From NCBI GenBank assembly GCA_020632885.1, contig JACKEQ010000015.1, positions 62,001-126,000 of the forward strand: a stretch of 64,000 nucleotides of DNA, given 5' to 3'. The position numbers and the translations under genes were made by a program. The notes below the pieces were generated by a model. It was not told the DNA's origin. It saw nothing but the letters and a program-made list of their open reading frames with translations, and searched no databases. Numbering within the stretch: position 1 is the first letter of the stretch; each line of letters opens with the position of its first letter. This stretch comes from Alphaproteobacteria bacterium (GTDB lineage: Bacteria; Myxococcota_A; UBA796; GCA-2862545). This document shows, in pieces, positions 1-13,554 of the stretch.

Positions 1-413
1 GGGGGGAACGTGTGACGGACGTCCGACCCGTCCTGGAGGGTGGCACCGGAGAGGTCGATGGGCTGCCCGCCCACGCTCACGATCTCGACGAACTCGTCCT
101 GGCTGGTGTCCACGACGCCGTCGCAGTTCGCGTCGCCCTCGATGGTGTCGGGGTCCGAGAGGATCTCGTTGATGATGATGGCCGCCCCGACGGGGTCCGT
201 GTCGGCGTCGGTGTCCGCATCGGCGTCCGCGTCCGCGTCGCTGTCGGTATCGGCGTCCGCATCCGAGTCCGCGTCGCTGTCGGCATCGGCGTCGGTGTCG
301 ACGTCCGAGTCGCTGTCCGCGTCGGTGTCCGCGTCTCCGCCGGTTGGCTGGGGCGAGATGCCCTTGCACGCCAGGACCGATCCGAGAAGGGGGAGGAGAA
401 GCAGGATACGCAC
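1..413 (-). CDS. Lamin-tail-domain lipoprotein with Asp-rich linker (3' end outside window)
   Basis: A partial gene; its C-terminal part lies beyond base 1. It starts at a GTG (411-413) with a GGAGG ribosome site 5 bases upstream. The first 16 residues are a lipoprotein signal ending in a lipobox (SVLAC, Cys16). About 45 residues of alternating Asp with Ala, Ser or Thr follow, an extended linker typical of myxobacterial surface proteins. The visible end (IINEIL, an acidic NCDG segment, EFVEIV, HTFPP) fits the start of a lamin tail domain (LTD), an Ig-like fold seen on secreted bacterial proteins. The role is inferred to be surface display. Everything after the LTD start is unseen. Confidence 0.8.
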   Translation of the reverse strand, partial: MRILLLLPLLGSVLACKGISPQPTGGDADTDADSDSDVDTDADADSDADSDADADTDSDADADADADTDADTDPVGAAIIINEILSDPDTIEGDANCDGVVDTSQDEFVEIVSVGGQPIDLSGATLQDGSDVRHTFP

Positions 414-516
414 GACGGCCTCCGGCGGCCAGAGGGCCGCCCCCACCCGTAGCACGGATCGCCGGGCCTCGCTCCCCTGCCGCGGAACCGGCACAGAACC
501 GAGACAGCCGCCGAGG

Positions 517-5601
<5,085 letters not shown>

Positions 5602-5720
5602 GGACGGGCCTCGGAACGGGAGCCTGCCCAACCCGCAGGACTCCGGTCGACGCGCTTCTATACCATCCGGGGCCACCGCCCGCCGTCCGCCGGCCTACCA
5701 TCGCACGCACAGGAGACCCC

Positions 5721-6383
5721 ATGGCCCACATCCCGTACCGTCCAGCGCCCGTGCCCGCGGAGGAAGGCCTGCGTCGCGGCGAGGCGCTGCTCGCCGACCT
5801 CGACGGGCGCCGGAGCGTGCGGATGTTCAGCGACGCCCCGGTGCCCCGGGCGATGATCGAGACCGCCATCCGCACGGCGAGCACGGCGCCCTCGGGGGCC
5901 CACAAGCAGCCCTGGACGTTCGCGGCCATCTCGGACCCCGCCCTGAAGCGGAGGATCCGCGTCGAGGCCGAGCGCGAGGAGCGGAAGAGCTACGAGGAGC
6001 GGATGTCCCGCGAGTGGAAGGACGCGCTGGAGCCGCTCGGGACGACGTGGGAGAAGCCGTACCTCGAGGTGGTCCCCTGGATCGTGGTCCTGTTCGCCCA
6101 GCTCCACGCGGTGGACCCGCAGGGTGAGCGCGTCCGGCACTACTACGTGCAGGAGAGCTGCGGCATCGCGGCCGGGATGTTCATCACCAGCCTGCACACG
6201 ATGGGGCTCGCCACCCTCACCCACACGCCCTCCCCGATGACCTTCCTGCGGCTGGCGCTGGACCGCCCCCCCAACGAGAAGGCCATGATCCTCTTCCCCA
6301 TCGGCTACCCCGCCGCAGACGCGACCGTGCCGGACCTCGTGCGCAAGCCGCTCGAGGACGTCAGCGTCTGGTTCACGGGGTAG
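5721..6383 (+). CDS. Nitroreductase-fold flavoprotein resembling iodotyrosine deiodinase
   Basis: 220 aa, ATG with AGGAG 6 bases upstream. FMN-binding nitroreductase fold: GRRSVR at 29-34 (phosphate grip), PSGAHKQPW at 57-65, and a C-terminal VPDLVRKPL. It aligns along its length with iodotyrosine deiodinase (IYD). The residues corresponding to the IYD substrate lid Glu, Tyr and Lys are Glu87, Tyr91 and Lys112, with the same spacing (4 and 21). The IYD family reductively dehalogenates halotyrosines using FMN, and bacterial members exist. I infer a dehalogenase or a reductase for aromatic amino-acid-like substrates. The gene is convergent with the downstream lipoprotein and overlaps it by 11 bases. 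Confidence 0.85.
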   Translation: MAHIPYRPAPVPAEEGLRRGEALLADLDGRRSVRMFSDAPVPRAMIETAIRTASTAPSGAHKQPWTFAAISDPALKRRIRVEAEREERKSYEERMSREWKDALEPLGTTWEKPYLEVVPWIVVLFAQLHAVDPQGERVRHYYVQESCGIAAGMFITSLHTMGLATLTHTPSPMTFLRLALDRPPNEKAMILFPIGYPAADATVPDLVRKPLEDVSVWFTG

Positions 6384-7437
6384 CGAGGAGCAGCTCGAGG
6401 AGCTCCGCGTCGCGGAACTCCCGGTCGCCGTCCGAGAGCCGTGCGACCACGAGGTCCAGGCTGGGCACGATGTAGAGCCGCTGGTCCTGGTGCCCGGCCG
6501 CGGCGACGAGATCGGCCGGACCGTCGTTCCAGAGGAGCGGCCCCTCGGGCTCGAGCCGGTGCTCGGCCACGAGCGCCACGTCGCGGTCGACGTCCCGGTT
6601 CAGCCAGAACGTGCGCCCGTAGGCCGGGTTGGCCTCGGAGCCCTCGAGGCAGCCGTGGAGCGCGCCGGCCGGGAGGACACGCTCGCCCATGAACACCCCG
6701 TCGTCGCGGACCAGCGCGCCGTACTTCAGCCACTCCCCCGCCGTCGTCCACGCGCCGTACGGCAGCATCGGGTTCCCGACGGGATCGTGCTGCCAGCCCG
6801 CCGTGCGCAGGCCGATCGGCGCGAACACGTCGTCCTCGAGCACCTGGAGCGCGTCGCGACCCGCGCGGGCCTGCACGATCTCACCGAACAGGAAGTAGTC
6901 GGCCGAGCCGTAGCCGAAGACCTCGCCGGGACGGTGGACGAAGGGCAGCTCGATGGCGCGCTGGCCCTTGTCGGCGATCCGCTGCTCCACGAGCAGCCCG
7001 TCACGCGTGAGCCCCCAGAAGTCCTGCTTCACGCCGCTGGTGAGGTGGAGCACCTGGTCGACGGTGAGCCCCGCGGCATCCGCGGAGAGCCCGGGGAGGA
7101 TGGCCCGCACGTCGTCCTCGGCCGCGAGGAGCCCGTCGCGCTGGAGCACGGCCCACGCGGCGCACGAGAAGGACTTCGTGCCGCTGAAGAGGTGGTGGGG
7201 CTCGGTGAGGTCGTAGCCGTTCTGTCCGGCCTCGTAGACGACCGTGTCGCCTCGGAGGACCATGAACGCCCGGCCGCCGTGGGCCTCCGAGTAGGCGGCA
7301 GCCGCTTCGATGCGGGCGAGCTCGTCGCCCGACGCGCGGTCGTGGCGGAAGGGGTCGTCCATCGCGATGGGGTCGGTGTGGTCGACGGTCTCGCGGCAGG
7401 CACAGGCAGCGAGGACGAGGAGCAGGGCGCGGGTCAT
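6373..7437 (-). CDS. Beta-lactamase-fold serine hydrolase lipoprotein
   Basis: 354 aa. The start (ATG, 7435-7437) gives a lipoprotein signal with LAAC at 9-12. The class C beta-lactamase/esterase fold is shown by SGTK (Ser85 nucleophile, Lys88), YGS at 176-178 in place of YxN, and GHQDQ near the C-terminus in place of the KTG box. The YGS variant is common in esterase-like and D-aminopeptidase-like family members, so hydrolysis of an ester or D-amino-acid amide in the periplasm is more likely than antibiotic resistance. A longer upstream reading in the same frame crosses the next gene and is rejected. Its 3' end overlaps the nitroreductase gene. Confidence 0.85.
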   Translation of the reverse strand: MTRALLLVLAACACRETVDHTDPIAMDDPFRHDRASGDELARIEAAAAYSEAHGGRAFMVLRGDTVVYEAGQNGYDLTEPHHLFSGTKSFSCAAWAVLQRDGLLAAEDDVRAILPGLSADAAGLTVDQVLHLTSGVKQDFWGLTRDGLLVEQRIADKGQRAIELPFVHRPGEVFGYGSADYFLFGEIVQARAGRDALQVLEDDVFAPIGLRTAGWQHDPVGNPMLPYGAWTTAGEWLKYGALVRDDGVFMGERVLPAGALHGCLEGSEANPAYGRTFWLNRDVDRDVALVAEHRLEPEGPLLWNDGPADLVAAAGHQDQRLYIVPSLDLVVARLSDGDREFRDAELLELLLATP

Positions 7438-7493
7438 GAGGCCTCCTGCTCCTTGGACCCACGACCGCCCTTCGACGGAAACACGCACGTCCG

Positions 7494-10145
7494 TCAGCGC
7501 CGCCGGCGGATCACCAGGAGGGCCAGGGGCGCCAGGGCGAGCGCGCCGGCCGGGCCGTTGGCCGAACAGCCGCAGGACACGAACGGCAGCGGCTCGGAGG
7601 GCTCCCGGTCCGTGTCGGCGTCGGTGTCCGTGTCCGTGTCCGTGTCCGTGTCCGTGTCCGTGTCCGTGTCCGTGTCCGTGTCCGTGTCCGTGTCGGTGTC
7701 GGTGTCCGTGTCGCTGTCCGCGTCGGAATCGCTGTCCGCGTCCGCGTCGCTGTCCGCGTCCGAATCGGAGTCCGCGTCCGCGTCCGCGTCCGTGTCCGTG
7801 TCGCTGTCGGCGTCGCTGTCCGCATCCGCGTCCGTGTCGCTGTCGGCGTCGCTGTCCGCATCCGCGTCGCTGTCGGCGTCCGCGTCGGCGTCCGCATCGC
7901 TGTCCGCGTCCGCGTCCGTGTCGGCGTCGGCCGTCCCGTCGATGCGCACGTTGTCGACGTACATGGCGTTGCCGTAGCCACCGACGTTCTCGAGCAGCAC
8001 CACGACCTCGTTGCCGAGGTAGCTGTCGAGGCTCACGGTGTGGTTGGCCCACTGGCCGGGGCCGGACGGCGTGAAGGACGTGGTGACGAAGCCCCCGGTG
8101 GACGAGAGCGTGGCGCCGTCCAGGGTCTGCACGTCCGCCACCGTCTGCCCGCAGTCCGTGCTCACCAGGACCTTCAGGTCGTCCGAGAACGTGGAGCTGT
8201 ACTCGGCGTACGCGACGTCGAAGGACAGGGTGGCCGACGCGAGGCCCGCGAGGCTCACGTGACGGCTCACGAGCCGGTCGCCCCAGGGTGCGTTCCGCTC
8301 GTCGTCGGCGAAGTTGTCGAGCTTCGCGCTGCGGGAGGAGTTGTTCGAGCCGACGCTGGCCTGCTCCCAGGTGCCGAGCACCTGGTTGTCGTCGATCTGC
8401 CAGTCCGGCGGCGGGAAGGTGGTGGACTCGAAGCCCTCGACCCAGGGCACGGAGGCACCGGCCGTGGCGTTGAAGCTCACGGTCATCGTGTCGTTCGAGG
8501 GCACGGCGTCCACGCCGCCGTTCGGGTTCGCCGCGGTCACGGAGAGCGTGTGGGACCCCGCCGAGGCGCTCATGGCCGCGATGAACATCGACCGGCTCTC
8601 ACCCGGTGCGAGCGTGCCGCTCCAGCCGGTGGGGACCACCGCACCGCCGTCGATGCGGGCCTGGATGTCCACGCTCGTGAGGTTCGTGATGCCGTTGTTC
8701 ATGATCGTGATGCGCGGCAGGAAGCCTGCGATGCACGTGTTCGTGCCGGTGATCGGCCAGTCCACCGCGGTCACCGCGACGTCGTTGGCCCCCCCGCCGT
8801 CCCGCCCGGGGATGATGCCGGGATCGAGATCGATTGGATCGAGGTGGTCGGAGAGGCGGGAGCCGGGGGTGTTCCCGTCGTTCCAGCTCCGGGAGACCTT
8901 GCCGTAGTAGTCGGACAGGTCGTTGCCGCAGAGCGCGCTGCCGCCGTGGAGCTGGCCGATGACGTTGCCGCTCTGGTTGAACAGAGGCGAGCCCGAGGAA
9001 CCGCCCTCGGTGGTGCCGATGTCCCAGTCGATGACCCGCCAGTGGGTCGTGCCGACCGCGCCGCCGTACTCGGTGGTGGTGGGCGCATCGAAGTCCTCGG
9101 AGTACTTCTTGATGTCGCCGCGCGGATGATGGACGCCGAAGGACGACGTGGGCGTGACGTTGTCGCGGTAGTCCACGCCCGCGAAGTAGGCGTCGTAGGC
9201 CGCCGGGACGGACTGATCGAGCTCCACCAGCGTGAAGTCGCTGGCGGCGCGGGTGGCCACCAGCGTGGCCCCGCTCATGGTGTCGTGGGGCGGGCTGTTG
9301 GCGGGGTTGTTGCAGGTCGCCGACTCCCAGTTGAACCAGAACACCCAGGTGGTGGTGTCCTCCCCCACCGAGCAGTGGTTGGCCGTGAGCAGGTAGGGCG
9401 TGCCGTCGTTGGAGGTGTTGTTCACCATGGCGCCCGAGCACGTGCCGCCGTTGAGGAGCAGGAACACGGCGCTGCGGACCTGGTCCTCGTGACCCGCACT
9501 GTCCGGGCAGGCGACGTTCACGTTGCAGGCGCCGCCGCTGCCGAAGACCTTGTCCGGGCCCTCCTGGAGAACCGGCGCGGGCCGGTGGTGCTCGAACACG
9601 CTCCGGTAGCCGTGGATGACGCGCGACAGGTGCAGGCGGCCCGGGAAGGGCGCGTTGGCGGGCTCGTAGTACTCCAGCGTGACGGCGTCACCCTGGACCA
9701 GGGTGGTGCGGAGCTTGCCCGAAGGACCGTTGTTGGAGCTCGTGAACGCACCGATCGTGTGGTCGTGGGTGTCGCTCGAGAGCCAGAGGCGGGCGCCGTC
9801 CGGCAGCTCGTAGTCGTCGAAGAGGAAGTCCAGGTGGAAGGCGCCCGGGGACTCGATGCGGAGCCGCCAGAGCCAGGCCCCGTCCGGCAGCAGGGTCCAC
9901 GTGCCGTCGCGCGAGGGGTCCACGTCCACCGGGATCTTCGCGCCGTAGCGCCACGGGATCGCCTTGTCGGCGTCGTTGACGAGGTCCTCCGCGATCAGGG
10001 GAGCGAGGTCCGGGGCGGGGAGCACGAGCACGTCGGGTACCGGCAGCCCCAGGCGCCCGTCCGTGGACACCGGATCGACGTCCACCGCGACCTGAGCGAG
10101 GGCGGGCGAGCCCGCCAGACACAGGAACCCCAAGAACCAACGCAT
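7494..10145 (-). CDS. Secreted trypsin-fold endopeptidase (lysyl-endopeptidase-like) with MYXO-CTERM-like tail
   Basis: 883 aa. Sec signal 1-17 (cut after ALA). A pro-region runs to about 205. The protease domain carries the triad His257 (LTANHC), Asp303 (SDFTL) and Ser384 (GGSSGSP), with the Cys pairing and GTCSGAMVNN style of Achromobacter lysyl endopeptidases. A CARDB-like Ig domain (about 455-555) and a MAM/cleaved-adhesin-like domain (about 570-755) follow. A long Asp-Ala/Ser/Thr linker runs from about 758 to 850. The tail is SCGCSANG, a hydrophobic stretch and RRRR, a MYXO-CTERM-like sorting signal that would hold the enzyme at the cell surface. AGAGG lies upstream of the ATG. Confidence 0.93.
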   Translation of the reverse strand: MRWFLGFLCLAGSPALAQVAVDVDPVSTDGRLGLPVPDVLVLPAPDLAPLIAEDLVNDADKAIPWRYGAKIPVDVDPSRDGTWTLLPDGAWLWRLRIESPGAFHLDFLFDDYELPDGARLWLSSDTHDHTIGAFTSSNNGPSGKLRTTLVQGDAVTLEYYEPANAPFPGRLHLSRVIHGYRSVFEHHRPAPVLQEGPDKVFGSGGACNVNVACPDSAGHEDQVRSAVFLLLNGGTCSGAMVNNTSNDGTPYLLTANHCSVGEDTTTWVFWFNWESATCNNPANSPPHDTMSGATLVATRAASDFTLVELDQSVPAAYDAYFAGVDYRDNVTPTSSFGVHHPRGDIKKYSEDFDAPTTTEYGGAVGTTHWRVIDWDIGTTEGGSSGSPLFNQSGNVIGQLHGGSALCGNDLSDYYGKVSRSWNDGNTPGSRLSDHLDPIDLDPGIIPGRDGGGANDVAVTAVDWPITGTNTCIAGFLPRITIMNNGITNLTSVDIQARIDGGAVVPTGWSGTLAPGESRSMFIAAMSASAGSHTLSVTAANPNGGVDAVPSNDTMTVSFNATAGASVPWVEGFESTTFPPPDWQIDDNQVLGTWEQASVGSNNSSRSAKLDNFADDERNAPWGDRLVSRHVSLAGLASATLSFDVAYAEYSSTFSDDLKVLVSTDCGQTVADVQTLDGATLSSTGGFVTTSFTPSGPGQWANHTVSLDSYLGNEVVVLLENVGGYGNAMYVDNVRIDGTADADTDADADSDADADADADSDADADSDADSDTDADADSDADSDTDTDADADADSDSDADSDADADSDSDADSDTDTDTDTDTDTDTDTDTDTDTDTDTDTDTDADTDREPSEPLPFVSCGCSANGPAGALALAPLALLVIRRRR
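7624..7689 (-). repeat. Eleven perfect GTGTCC hexamers (coding Asp-Thr linker)
   Basis: Eleven uninterrupted copies of a 6-base unit, reading as Asp-Thr pairs on the minus strand, inside a wider imperfect tract at about 7617-7930. Slippage would change linker length without changing frame. Confidence 0.95.
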
Positions 10146-10206
10146 CTCGACCTCTCGCGCCCCACCCTACCAGCTGGCGCGACGGGCTGCGGCCCGGAGG
10201 CAGGCG

Positions 10207-10452
10207 TCACACGATCCAGGCCGTGACCACCACATGATCGGGGCCCCCACCCGACCCGACGCCCGGCTCGGTCTCGGCGCCATCCACCACGAACACGGCG
10301 CCGTCCCAGTCCTCGGGGGACGCGCCCCTGCGCGTGCGCCGCGCGATGGAGGCGGGGTCCGGGATACGGATCTCCCAGGTGTTCCCTGCGATCCTGCGGG
10401 CACTGGCGTCGTCGAGCGGCACGAACCGCCCCCTCACGAGGACCTCGATCAC
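10207..10452 (-). CDS. Small protein of unknown function, coupled to the DUF2797 gene
   Basis: 81 aa. The GTG start (10450-10452) overlaps the TGA of the upstream gene (10449-10451) as GTGA, implying translational coupling. The sequence is a small alpha/beta protein with no Cys cluster, signal or membrane segment (VIEVLVRGRFVPL start, DHVVVTAWIV end). I do not recognise a family. The conserved overlap and the sensible codon pattern support a real gene. It is the last gene of a three-gene operon. Confidence 0.65.
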   Translation of the reverse strand: MIEVLVRGRFVPLDDASARRIAGNTWEIRIPDPASIARRTRRGASPEDWDGAVFVVDGAETEPGVGSGGGPDHVVVTAWIV

Positions 10453-11312
10453 GCGAACAACCCGAGCTGGACGGTGGGACGACGTAGCCGGGCCGGCGGA
10501 TCGGGGTCCACGCGGCGCCCGACGAGCTCGCCGAGGTCGAGCAGGAAGCGCCCCGCATCGTCGTCCACGAGCGCGATGGGACCGACGGCCCCCACCACCC
10601 GACCGTCGATCAGGGCACCCTCCGTCACCGGCAGCTCCGTGCGACCCGCGGCCAGATCCCGCGAACGGGCGGCGAGGTCGGGCGCGTCGAACCACTGCAC
10701 GTCGTGGAGCTCGTCGCCATAGGCGTGCCGGAGCAGCCCGCGGGCCTCGAGCATGGCGTCGTGCACCCGCTGGCGGGCCTCCACCACCCTTCCGCCCGCC
10801 GCGAGGAACGTGAGCTTCTGGGAGCGCCGGACGGCCTCCACCATGCCCGTGCGCGTGGAGAGAAGGTGCTCCATCTGCTTGATGCGCGGCCCGCTGCCGG
10901 ACGCGATGCGACAGGCGACCAGCGGCCCCTGGTCGATCAGCCGGGCGTCGTGGCGACCCTTCGACGCCGTGCCCACCTTCACCGTCGGCCCACCGAAGCT
11001 CGCCAGGTAGAGGTGGTGCAGGTCGTCGCAGCGGGCGCGCATGGTCGGCGTGAGCCGCGGGCAGCCGGTCCCCGTGCAGATCATGCACGGCCGGAACGTG
11101 TCGAGCTGCTGGCAGGCCGGACACTGGCGACCGGTGACCTCCAGGCCCGAGGTGCAGCGGACGCGCTCGCCGTCGCGCTCGTGCCCGACGCACGCCCGCG
11201 GGCCGACCCCCAGACGGAGCCGCTCGGGAACGGGCTCCCGGGTGGTGCCCCGCGAGTCCACCCAGGTCCACCAGGGTCTTCCCGCCTCCCAGCCGGCCCA
11301 GACGACGTGCAT
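10449..11312 (-). CDS. DUF2797 family protein with Cys-rich N-terminal region
   Basis: 287 aa. The ATG at 11310-11312 shares one base with the TGA of the upstream phosphodiesterase gene (TGATG). A Cys-rich segment (Cys at the RAC, RC, CPAC, CMIC, TGC positions) suggests a metal site. The core LYLASFG, KVGTA, RLIDQGPLVA and a later E-H-L-L match the DUF2797 family as I remember it. That core resembles GIY-YIG-type folds, but I see no proof of nuclease activity. The function is unknown. The C-terminal 100 residues (LIDGRVVGAVGPIALV, LLDLGELVGRRV) look like a small beta domain. Confidence 0.75.
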   Translation of the reverse strand: MHVVWAGWEAGRPWWTWVDSRGTTREPVPERLRLGVGPRACVGHERDGERVRCTSGLEVTGRQCPACQQLDTFRPCMICTGTGCPRLTPTMRARCDDLHHLYLASFGGPTVKVGTASKGRHDARLIDQGPLVACRIASGSGPRIKQMEHLLSTRTGMVEAVRRSQKLTFLAAGGRVVEARQRVHDAMLEARGLLRHAYGDELHDVQWFDAPDLAARSRDLAAGRTELPVTEGALIDGRVVGAVGPIALVDDDAGRFLLDLGELVGRRVDPDPPARLRRPTVQLGLFA

Positions 11313-12658
11313 CAGGGCGCGAACGCGTGGGCGGCCAGCACCTCGCCCGTGTCGCCGATGAACTGGACGGACACGCCACCCGTGCCGGGGTCGAGCTCGA
11401 ACAGGCACCAGCTCCAGCTCTCGAGCACGAGCGCGTAGTGCGAAGGGAGCCCTTCCACGCGCAGCTCCACCATCTGCTCGATGGGGAGGAGCGTGCTGCC
11501 GCTCGGCCCTGCCGCGACCTCCACGACGGTGGCGCCGGGCCCCTCGGGGTCGAGGTGCTGCACGGAGCCGAAGTGCATGTCGCCCGTGATCACGAAGCTC
11601 CCGGGCACCGAGGCCAGGAGCGACACCAGCCGGGCACGCTGGTCGGGGTAGCCCTGCCAGCGCTCGTTCACCCGGATGTTCGCGAGGATCGGGTAGTGGT
11701 CGGTGACGTGCAGCGACGAGACCACGATCTTGAAGCGCGCCGTGCTCGCCGGGAGCTTCGTCTCGAGCCAGGCCAGCTGCTCCTCGCTCACCATCTGCCC
11801 GGGGGCCCGCTCGCTGCGGCAGTCGAGCAGGAAGACCTCGAGGTCGTCGCCCCAACGGTGGGTCCGGTAGAAGCCCACGGGACCCCGCCGCTGCGGGACG
11901 ATCTCCTCCATCACCTGGATGGCCGTGCGGAGCTGCTCGGGCGAGACGTAGTCGTTCGCCCCCTCCTCCCGCGTCCAGTCGTTGGCGACCTCGTGGTCGT
12001 CCCAGATGGCCAGCGTGCTGGTGGACGCGAAGAGATCGCTCATCACGGGCCGCTCGAGCTGCACGGACCACGAGGCCTCGTACTCCTCGCGGGTGTGCGA
12101 GCCGTCCGCGTACACGGTGTCGCCGGCGAGCAGGAAGAAGTCGAGGTCGTGCTCCACCACGTAGTGGACGTTCTCCATGTCGGGGTTGGCGCCCCCGAAG
12201 CAGGAGGACGCCCCGAAGCGGATGCGGCGGGACGGCTGGGCGGCAGGGGCGGTCCGGAAGCGTGTGACCCTCGAGCGGCGGGAGCCCCGCACCGCGTACA
12301 CCGCGTAGGGGGTGTCGGCGCGGAGCCCCGAGAGCACGTGGGGGCAGGTGAAGCCACGCCGCGAGAGCTCGGGCCTGCCGATCTCCACCCAGGCGCCCTC
12401 CCAGCGCATCACCACGAGCGTGCAGCGGTCCTGGCCCACCACGCGTGCCCGCACGAGCGCCGACCCGGCCGTGACCTCACCCACCACGACGCCCCAGGGG
12501 AAGAGCTCGAGGTCGAGCGGGACCTCGGGCTCCGGGGCCTCCGGCGATGGCTGACGGGCCGGGGAAGGCTCCGCGGCGACAGGTTCGGGGGCCGGCACCG
12601 GGCACCCTGCGAGGGCGGCGGCGGTACCGATGAGCAGATCGCGGCGACGCATGGGCAT
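11312..12658 (-). CDS. phoD: PhoD-like metallophosphoesterase with Tat-type lipoprotein signal
   Basis: About 448 aa from the ATG at 12656-12658. An ATG two codons later and one 13 codons earlier are alternatives. RRRDLLIGTAAALAGC is a twin-arginine signal with a lipobox, so export folded and lipid anchoring are expected. A Pro/Glu-rich linker is followed by a PhoD N-domain and the phosphoesterase core: ASSCFGG, LAGDTVYADG, WDDHEVANDW and ITGDMHFGS supply the metal ligands. PhoD enzymes hydrolyse phosphodiesters or monoesters with Fe and Ca, so phosphate scavenging is likely. It is the first gene of the operon with the DUF2797 gene and is divergent from the envelope/sigma operon. Confidence 0.88.
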   Translation of the reverse strand: MPMRRRDLLIGTAAALAGCPVPAPEPVAAEPSPARQPSPEAPEPEVPLDLELFPWGVVVGEVTAGSALVRARVVGQDRCTLVVMRWEGAWVEIGRPELSRRGFTCPHVLSGLRADTPYAVYAVRGSRRSRVTRFRTAPAAQPSRRIRFGASSCFGGANPDMENVHYVVEHDLDFFLLAGDTVYADGSHTREEYEASWSVQLERPVMSDLFASTSTLAIWDDHEVANDWTREEGANDYVSPEQLRTAIQVMEEIVPQRRGPVGFYRTHRWGDDLEVFLLDCRSERAPGQMVSEEQLAWLETKLPASTARFKIVVSSLHVTDHYPILANIRVNERWQGYPDQRARLVSLLASVPGSFVITGDMHFGSVQHLDPEGPGATVVEVAAGPSGSTLLPIEQMVELRVEGLPSHYALVLESWSWCLFELDPGTGGVSVQFIGDTGEVLAAHAFAP

Positions 12659-12681
12659 GGTGACGTCTATCCGACGCGGGG

Positions 12682-13554
12682 GTGACGGGGTATTCACGGG
12701 ACGTGCTCTCCTTCTTCCTGCCCGCGCTCGCCAGTGTCACCGTGACGGATCCCACGGCGTGCGTGGACCGGGAGCGGCTCGAGAACGAGCTGGTCCTGCT
12801 GCTCGGAGCCCGCTCGGACGACCTGGACGTGAGGGTGTACGTGAGCGGCGACGGCGAGCAGCGCGAGGCGCGCGCGGAGGTCCGGCACCGCCGCGAGCTC
12901 CTGTGGACGCGCACGCTCGATGCCACGATGGACGACTGTCCGTCCCTGCCCGACGCCCTCGCCCTCACCGTGCACGCCGGGCTCGGCGCGCTGCCCGGGT
13001 GGTCCTGGGAGCGACCCACGCGCCGCCGTCTGATCCGGGGCTCGGGCACGCTCCAGGCGGGGTCCGCGTGGCCCGCAGACCTCGGGTTCGCGTTCCGGGC
13101 GGGCATGGAGGCCCGTGTGCACGGGGTGTTCGGCGTGTGGACCCGCGTGGCGCTCGACTCCGGGCTGCCCGTCCGGGTCGGCACGGGCGTCGCGTCGCTC
13201 ACGTCGCTGGGGTTGGGCGTGGGGCCCGAGCTCGCGGGGAAGGCCTGGCGGGTGTGGGCGGGGGCCCAGGGCGGTGCGGGCTGGGCGAGCGGCTCGGGCT
13301 TCCAGACCAACCACGTCGTCCGGGTGCCGCGCCTGGTCGCGACCGCGGGGGTCGGTCGGCAGGTCGCGGGTCCGCTGTTCCTCGGGGTCGACGCGATGGC
13401 CCCGATCACCCGTGTCCGCTACACCGCGCCCACGGGAGACCGCGTCGAACCTCCGCTCCGGCTGGGCATCGTGGTCGGGGTGCGCGCGGGTCGCGAAAAA
13501 GATCCACGGGCAGGTGAAGTCCAGAGGCTCGGGTGGGCATCAGGGGCGAGATGA
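12682..13554 (+). CDS. Envelope protein of unknown function, first gene of an ECF sigma operon
   Basis: 290 aa from GTG 12682; a second GTG at 12703 gives a tidier signal (VLSFFLPALASV) and may be the true start. After the signal come about 90 residues of alternating strands, then a Gly-rich, strand-forming C-terminal half with aromatic periodicity, consistent with a small outer-membrane or periplasmic beta structure. Its stop TGA overlaps the ATG of the sigma factor gene (ATGA). I recognise only a general pattern: myxobacterial ECF sigma genes often follow such a gene. Function unknown. Confidence 0.7.
   Translation: MTGYSRDVLSFFLPALASVTVTDPTACVDRERLENELVLLLGARSDDLDVRVYVSGDGEQREARAEVRHRRELLWTRTLDATMDDCPSLPDALALTVHAGLGALPGWSWERPTRRRLIRGSGTLQAGSAWPADLGFAFRAGMEARVHGVFGVWTRVALDSGLPVRVGTGVASLTSLGLGVGPELAGKAWRVWAGAQGGAGWASGSGFQTNHVVRVPRLVATAGVGRQVAGPLFLGVDAMAPITRVRYTAPTGDRVEPPLRLGIVVGVRAGREKDPRAGEVQRLGWASGAR

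Noticed and set aside
6373..7437. Antibiotic-resistance beta-lactamase
   Set aside because: YGS and GHQDQ motifs and the lipoprotein anchor are more like esterase/peptidase members.
6373..8052. 559-aa reading of the serine hydrolase
   Set aside because: The upstream part is an Arg-rich shadow of the Asp-linker of the next gene. The lipoprotein start at 7437 is far better.
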